From assembly GCF_002976435.1 (NCBI RefSeq), contig NZ_PUGF01000005.1, forward strand, positions 124,001 through 188,000: DNA of 64,000 nt, given 5' to 3'. Below the pieces are notes generated by a model, which was given only the letters and a program-made list of their open reading frames with translations, was not told the DNA's origin and ran no database searches. The translations under genes and the position numbers were made by a program. This document shows positions 53,201 to 62,200 of the stretch, in pieces; the stretch's first letter is position 1, and every line of letters begins with the position of its first letter. The DNA is from Solimicrobium silvestre. GTDB taxonomy: Bacteria; Pseudomonadota; Gammaproteobacteria; Burkholderiales; Burkholderiaceae_D.

Positions 53201-56200
53201 CGGCCTCCGGCTGGCAAGCAGGTGAGCCGGTGACCGTTAACTGGAATACCGTTAACAATGGCACCGGTGCGGCAACTGGTAATTGGAGCGAGCAGCTGCA
53301 ATTGATCAATACCACGACCGGCAATGTCGTCGCTAATATCAGTCAAGCATTTACGGGGCAAGATATTGATGCAGGCGCATTCGCTGCTCGTTCGGCCACC
53401 TTCACCTGGCCAAGTGGATTAAACGGCGTAGGTACGTTCCAATTGAAGGTGACTGTGGATTCACTCGGGCAGGTTGTGGAATACAACAGCCAGGGAAGTC
53501 CTATTACCGGCGACAACACGGCATCCCGACAATTGGCTGTGGGGCCGAGCATCGTTGCACAAAACGTTGGCTTGTTGCAGCCGTCCGTACAAGACGGTCA
53601 GACCGTCACCATCGTCTGGAATGACGTCAATCAAGGCAGCGTTGCCGTGCCGGGGCAATACCAGGATCGCGTCACGGTAACTCAGTTGAATGCCAATGGC
53701 ACTCTTGGTGCCGTCGTGATGGATACTGCCGTCGCGTTTCCTAATGATGCTACTAATCCGCTTGCTGCGGGCGCCACACGCCAGCGGTCCGTCCAGTTGA
53801 CGTTACCGGCCGGTTTGGCCGGTAGCGGCAATTTCATCGTGACGGTGGCAGCAGACAGCCAGGCCAATGGCACGACCAGCGTGTTCGAGGTGAATGCCGC
53901 TGGGGTTCCGGTACAAACACCGATGGTTTCCATCGGTAATTTTACGTCGACTGAACACGCCTACGCCAATCTCGACGTGACAGCACTCACGGTACCTTCG
54001 ACAGTCAATTCGGGTAGCAGCGCTCAGGTGAGTTGGACGGTGACCAACAGCGGCAGTGTCACGGCCACCGGTCCGTGGGTGGATCGCGTGGTTCTGATTG
54101 GTACTGACGCCAGCGGTACGTTTGAAGATATCACCCTTGCCAACCTCACTCAATCGACTCCGCTCGCACCAGGAGATAGCTATACGCAAGCGACCACCGT
54201 GCAGATCCCGACCCGCTTGTCAGGAAGTTACAAAATTGTATTGATCAGCGATGCAAATCAATCCATTGCTGAACCCGATACAAGGGCTGATAGCACGCGC
54301 ACGTCCGGGACTGTGAATGTGGTTCAGACTTATTCGGCCCTCGTTCCGACAATCACCCAGCTACCGATAACAGCCAATGCAAATACGGCGAGCTCAGTCC
54401 AATGGACGGTCACCAATAACGGCACCGTGCCGACCGATGTATCGAATTGGGTAGATCAGGTATACCTTTCCAGCACCTCAACACTCAATGCCAATTCCAT
54501 TCAGATCGGCGCTGTCACGCATGTTGGCACGGTCGCAGTTGGGGCCAGTTATACCAGCAGCCTGAACTTCACCTTCCCGAGCGTTACGGGGCCGTATTAC
54601 ATCATCGTTAAGGCCGACGCGCTTGGTAACACCTTTGAGCCAGGTCATACCGCCGGTAACGTGGCGGCGAGCAGTACAGCGATCAACATCGCGCCGCAAC
54701 CTTTGCCGATTCTGGTGGTGAGCAACATCAATGCGCCCACCACCTGGACGGTCGGCAGCTCCGTGCAAATCGGCTACACCATTACCAATCAAGGTAACGC
54801 GGGCGTGAATGGCTATGCCGGCGAGAGCTTGCAGTTAGTGAATGCCGCCGATCCGAGCGATGTCATCAATTTGAGCCAGCAATTCGGCACGCGCGTTATT
54901 GCCGACGACGGTGGCACCTTTACCAATCAAGTGAACATCACCGTTCCCACCATGCCGGTTGGAAATTGGCAGTTGCAAATCACCGCCGATGCCGGTAATT
55001 ACGTTCGGGAATCGAGCACCAGTAACGCGACATCGAGTACGCCGATAACGGTTGTCAGCCCTGAACTGGCCGTTGATTCACTGGTCACCACCGGCACCTT
55101 GCAAGGTGCCAGCACGGTGACGCTCAATTGGATGACACGCAATATTGGAACAGCGGATGCCGGCAGTTTTAATGATGCGGTTTACCTGACGTTGAACGGT
55201 GTTGTCGATGCCAACGCGGTGAAGCTGGGCGAAGTGAATCACACCGGGCTTGCCGCAAACGCGAGCGTGGCAAGTCAGCTGACATTCCAACTACCTGTTG
55301 CCGATTCCGGTAACTACCAATTAGTCGTGGTCAGCAATGCAGAAAACACGGTGAACGAAGATGGACTGATCGCGAAAAATACCGCATCGTATGGCATCAA
55401 TGTCGTACAAGATAATTATGAAATCCTGACTGTCAGTAACGTTCAGGCACCATCCCTGATTGTTGATAATCCAGCGAACATTAATGTGAGCTACACGGTC
55501 ACCAATAGTGGCAATGGTATTGGTAGTACCACGTCGTGGACGGACGAGCTGGTCTACTCGGCGAGCGGTAATTTAAACGACAGTAATAACATCATTCTCG
55601 CCACCAATACGCAAACCGGCGGCCTGGGTGTCGGTGATAGCTACAACGGTATATTTACAGGACAGTTCCCGGTTGGCTTCAGCTCTCAGGGTCAACTTTT
55701 TGTGGTCACTAATGCCGGCAATACAGTTTGGCAAGATGGCCAGACCAGCGGCAATGTTGTGAGTAACGCACTCACTGTAATGCCGGAACCGTATGCCGAC
55801 CTCGTCACGTCCTCCGTGACCACCACGGGCAATCCGGTCAGCGGACAACCGTTGACCATCAACTGGACTGTCGCCAATAATGGCGAGGGTATTACTAGCA
55901 CCTCGAACTGGGAAGATAACGTCTGGCTCAGTACGGTTAATGCGAACGGCACCGTTACGACTTATCAACTGGGTACGGTCGATCATATCGGCCAATTAAT
56001 ACCTGGTAAATCTTACGTCGGATCGTTGACGGTAACGTTGCCAGAGGGACTGCAAGGCACCTACTACGTCAACGTGCAGGCCGCCGCGACCGGAACGCCG
56101 TACGAATTCACGCACACCAACGACAGTACCGCTAGCTCGATGGCGGTGCCGATTACGTTGTCGCCATCGCCCGACCTGATTGTGCAATCGATTAACGCAC

Positions 56201-59200
56201 CAGACGGCGCGCAAGAAAGCGGGACCATGGACCTTAGCTGGACGGTGCTGAATCAGGGCGCCGGCACTGCGGACGGACCATGGGTCGATAACATCCAAAT
56301 GGTCAATACCCTGACCGGTGCCGTCGTTTCTTTGGGGACCTTTACCTATAGCCAGGATCTGGCTCCGGGCATCACGTATACCCGGACCCAGCAAGTTACT
56401 GTGCCGGAGCATATTGATGGCAGTTATGTGGTGCAGGTCACCACGAATAGCACGCAGTCCCTTTATGAATACGGTACGGCTGCTAACAACGATATGACGC
56501 AGGCGCTCAATGCGACCGAAATCACCGCCACCCAACGCCCTCTGTTGCAAGCCGGTGGCGTTGGTGTACCTTCCGAAGTGACTGCTGGTACCGACATGTC
56601 GGTCAGCTATGTCGTTACTAATAACGGCCCGGCCGTCGCAGCAGGTCAGTGGACCGACAACGTTTATTTGTCCTTGAATGGCCAACTCGATGCCAACTCG
56701 GTCTTGGTCGCCAGTGTTCCTAACGGCTCGGCGCTAACTACAGGCCAAAGCTATAACAGTCAAACGCCATCATTCCAAGTACCGCTGCGTTATAGCGGCA
56801 CGGTCTACGTTATCGTGCAAGCCAACGCCAATGGCGCGATTGATGAATGGCCAAACGGCGGCGACGTTGCTCCTGCTGTGAAAGCATTTCAAGTTGATTC
56901 CGTGCCGTTCGCTGACTTGGTGACTAGCGGTGTCACTGCACCATCCCAAGCCACCTACGGTTCGACCATTAACGTCGGTTATACGGTCACCAACCAAGGA
57001 TCCGGTACGACGGCAGCGGCCGATGGCAGCACCAATGAATCCTGGACCGATTCGGTATGGCTCACCACCAGCCAAGGTCAGCCGGCGCCGGAAGCCGGAG
57101 ACATCCTGCTCACTTCAACGACCCATACCGGTGCGTTGGCTCCAGGTCAGGGCTACAACGGCAATATACAAGTAACGTTGCCGGGCGATGTCGGGTCCGG
57201 CCAATATTACATTACGGTCTGGACTAATCCGACCGGCGTGATCGCCCAGACTGAGCTCGCTAGCAACGTCAATCCGAACGCACCGAACACCGTCGACAGC
57301 GACAACTTCGCGGCGAAGGCGATCAGCATCATCGGCGCGGTTCCAGCCGATCTGGCGATCACCAATATCACCGCACCACCGACCGCATCCGCCGGTGGCA
57401 GCTACAGTTTTAGTTACACGGTACAAAACCAGGGCAATCAGGCGACCGGCCCTTGGGCCGACCAGGTTTATTTGACCAACAATCCTAATCTCAGCCTGGC
57501 GACCAACAGTTGGTTGTTGGGGACATATGTCCAAAACCAGACGCTGAACCTGAATCAGAACTATACCGTTTCAGATACCGTGAACCTGGCACCTTCGGTG
57601 ACAGGCCAATACCTCGTTGTGGTGACCAACGCGCCGGGAGTGTATGGCGTGCCGCAGATTGCCGAGTCGAATAACGCCATCAATATGTCGTCGAAGGTCT
57701 CACAAGTGACCGCCGCGCCGAGCGATTTGCAGGTTACTTCCGTGACTGTACCGCCCACCGAGCATGATTCGGGTGAGCCGACCACGGTGACGTATACCGT
57801 GACCAACCAGGGTGCAGCGGTATGGAGTGGCACGCAGAGCTGGATCGACAATATCTACTTTAGTGCCGAACCAACGTTTAACCCTAATCAGGTCATTCTC
57901 CTGGCTTCCGTCACGCACGAGAATACCAACGGCCTGGGGGCAGGGCTGAGCTATACCACGACGGCGGCGATCACGCCACCGGCCGGTACCAGTGGCCCGT
58001 ACTATATCTACGTCATACCGAACAACGACCCTGGTTATGTCTACGGGACAAACGGCTACAAAACGGCTACGCAAGAACTGGTCGGCAGTGCGGGGGAGAC
58101 GAATCAGCAAGCGCTGAATTACTATCAAAATATAGTTTACGAGGGCACGAATACCTGCGTCGGACAAGGCACGATTAATATCACCTTTATAGAAGCGGCG
58201 CTGACAGTTGATAGCATCAAGCTATCCGACCCGACGCCAAGCGCCGGCGAGACGATTACGGTGAGCTGGACGGTCACCAATACCGGCAAACGTGCGACGC
58301 GGGTAACTCAGTGGGACGACGGTGTTTATTTGTCCAGCGGCACCGCGATTGAATCCGGCGACTTAGCGCTGGTTCAACCTTCGTACGGCAATCCAATCGC
58401 TGCGCAGTTGACCCAGATTACGGATACCAACGGGGTGCCAGCCTATCTGCAACCGGGTCAAAGCTACACCAACTCTGCCGTGATTACGCTGCCGACCTCA
58501 GTTTCTGGCAGTTACAATATCATCGTTAAGGCCAGTACCGATCTGACTTCGGATAACCAGTCAGCGAGTGATATTCGCACGGGCCTGATCGGCTTGCAGC
58601 AATACGACCCAACCGGCATGGGTGCCGTGCAGGCATTCCAGTTTGAAGGCTCCAACGTAGCCAGTGTTGCGTTGCCAATTTCTGCGGTGACGCCGCCGTT
58701 CTTGCAGGTTGCCGGGATTACGGTAATACCGACCGCGACGACGACCACGAGCGGTGACGGTAGCGGTACTTCAGGCTCATCAGGCGGCACTGGCGACGGT
58801 TCTTCTGGCAGCTCAGGCAATTCTGGTAACAACAACGGTCAGCAGACTGGCATTAGCGTAACAGCCGGTCAAAGTTTTACCGTGAACTACACCGTCGAGA
58901 ATAATGGTGGAGCGACACCGGCCGATCAGGGTAAGTGGAACGACCTGATCTACTTGTCGCAAGATCCGAATAACCTGGATCTCAATAAAGATACCCTGCT
59001 GGGCTATGTGACCCATAATGGCGGCTTGTCCGCCACCGGCACCTACAGCAATACCGAAACCTATACCGCACCGCAGAACCTCAGCGGCACTTACTACGTT
59101 TGGGTGGTGACGAATCCGGAGAATGCACTCGGCAATTCGGCGACAGCGAATGTCATCGAGACGGCGGCCGACCAGATCCAGAACATGGCAGCCTCGAAAC

Positions 59201-62200
59201 CGATCTTGATTCAAACGCCGCCGCCGGCCGATCTCGTGGTGCAAGCAGTGAACGCCCCGACTTCCGCCGAAGTAGGTCAGCCGGTTAACCTGAGCTACAC
59301 CGTCACGAACACCTCCAGCAACGCCGCGAACGGTAGTTGGACCGATGCCGTGTATTTATCGCAAAGTACCACCTGGTCGACTTCCGCCATTCTGTTAGGT
59401 AAAGTTCCGCAAGGCGGCCCGTTAGCCAGCGGCGCCAGCTACACCGGTAACTTAACTGCGAACGTACCGCCTTTGTCAGCAGGCAGCTGGCATGTGATTG
59501 TACGTCCGGATATTTACGATAATGTTGGTGAAGATGCCAATCCGCAGCTTGCTTCGGCGGAAGGCAATGCAATTAGTGTGACTGTGCCACCTTTGGTGCT
59601 GGGCACACCGCTGTCGACTACGCTGAGCACCGGTCAGAGTCTGGTGTATGAAGTGACTGTTCCAGCAGGCCAAACCCTCAGTGTCAACCTCAATTCCACG
59701 GCCACTACCGGCAACAATGAGGTCTACATTAAGTATGGTGCTATCCCGACTTCGTCGGACTACGATGCGGCGTATACGCAAGCACTGGCGCCAAGTCAGT
59801 CGGCCCTCATTCCGTCCACGCAAGCCGGCGTTTATTACGTATTGATCCAGTCGGACAATTCCCCGGCCAATACGCCGGTGACGATCAGCGCCAATTTGTT
59901 ACCGTTGTCGATCACTAGCATTACGCCGACCTCCGGTGGTGCGGCGACGGCGGCCAATCAATACGTCACGATGGACATCTATGGCGCCGCCTTTGCCGCT
60001 GGCGCGCAAGTTGAACTGTCGCGCCCCGGCGAATTCCAGATCCAGCCGCAAAGCTGGCAGGTGCTGAATGCCACGCATATTCAGGCGACGTTCGATCTCT
60101 CCAACGTGCCTTACGGTCAGTACGACGTGGAAGTGATCAACCCGGACGGCACCACGGTCACCCAGCCGTACCAATACCTGGTGACCCAGGCGATTCAGCC
60201 CGACGTTACCGTCGGTATCGGTGGCCCTTCGCAAATTATTCCGGGCGATAACGCGACCTACACGGTATCGCTGCAAAACCTGTCGAACGTCAATACACCG
60301 TATGTCCAGTTCAATGTCGGTGCTACCAATATGGGCGCGCCGGATACCAACTATGGTACCGAGGGCGACCCGCTGCTAGCCGCGCTGGGCGTACCATACG
60401 TCACCTTTGCCTCGAATGTGGAAGGTCAACCTCCGGGAGCACCGGTGGATGATGGTGGCAATGATCAGGCCTATGGCGGCACGCCGACCGACAGCGCGTC
60501 GTTGCCGACCATTCAGTGGTCGTCATTGACTGGCAGTCAGGACACTTCCGGCTTCAACATGACGCCGGGCTTTGCGTTCAATCTGGCCGGCAGCGGCACG
60601 ATCGACCAGACCTTCAGCGTGCAAACTTATCCGGGCTTGACCGCATGGCTGTCGCGGGATTTCCCAGCGCTGCGCAATGTGCTGTATGAACTGCATCCAA
60701 CATGGGCAGCAGAAGGCTACTTGGCCGACGGCCCGCAAGACCTGGATAAAATTTCGCCGGGGCTGACTGCGCAATACCTCGGCACCGACCCGGATACAGG
60801 TACCAATCTGACACCGGAAGAAGTGTTGTCGTTGTCGTTTGTGTTTAACGTCTTCGCCTCGGCGACGCCATTGACGCGCGCTCAGTTTGTGACGGAGCAA
60901 ACCGCCTATGCCGACCAGATGCGTACGGCCATCCTGACCGAACCGAAAGCACCGATTTCGCTACAGGTACTCGCTGCCAACCAGACGCAATGGGAACAAG
61001 GCTGGCTCGCCGCCCTGGAAGAGGGCGGCGTATTGCTGCCGGACGGTACTGCGCCACCGGTCAGTACCCAGCCGCAAGTGATGAGCTTGAACGCCATGCT
61101 GTCGACCGGCATCTTGCTGCAAAACGGGGCGCAAAGTTATACCACCCAAAACAGTTTGCTTGGTTTCTTCAATCAGGTGCAGCAATGGTATGGCAGCACC
61201 GGCCTGTATTCCGGCGACCCAACTGCCTCAGTCGATAGCCTGAACAGTATCGAAACCCGCACCATGACGACCGCGGACGGCGATGAAATCCAGGCCCAAA
61301 GTCCGGTTACCAATCTGCCGACGGCATCCAGTTATGTGAACCCGTATTCGACCGCGCCGAATCAATTCATCGCTCTCAACGTGTTCGCCGGTGGACAGGC
61401 ACAGCTCGAGTATCTGCAACGTATCGGTCTGCTCAATGCGGACTTCCAACCGGTTGGCCCCGGCGCGCTGAACTTGCTGCAATACATCCAGGCAGCGACC
61501 ACGGCCGCGCCAGGTACGACGGCACCGATTACGGTCCAAGGTCCGACCGTCACGCCGAATCCGCAAGGCGTGTCTTACGTCCCGACCTCGCAAGCGCTGC
61601 CGTATACCGTGTCGTTCAAAAATACGACCGACGAACCAGCTGGCCAGATCCGTATCGTCACCCAACTTGACCCAAGCCTGGAGATGGGCTCGGTCTTGTT
61701 GGGCGATATCCAGATCGGCGACCTGAACATCCAAATACCACCGAACCGTGCCGACTTTCAGGGCACCTTCGACTACACCACCAGCGAAGGTTTCATCCTG
61801 AGCGTGAGTGCGGCTGTTGACCCGACTCAACATACCATCACCTGGTTATTGCAAGCGATTAATCCCGATACCGGCGAAGTGATGAACAGCCCGACGTTGG
61901 GCTTGTTGGCAGGCGATTCAACCGACCCGGATGCACCGGCGCCAACCGGCTATGTCAGCTACACCGTACAAGCCAGCCCGTCCGCGCTCACCGGTGCCAC
62001 CATTAGCACCAGCGCCACCATCGCGATCGACAACGATCCGCCGGAGACCAGCAATACCGTCAACTACACGTTAGATGCGGCACCACCGAAAACCACCGTT
62101 ACGGCAACCGCCAGCGGCACGGCTGCCAGCGGTGCCCCACTCTATGACGTCAATTGGAGTTCGGTCGACAATGGCAGCGGCGTGAAATACGTCACCGTCT

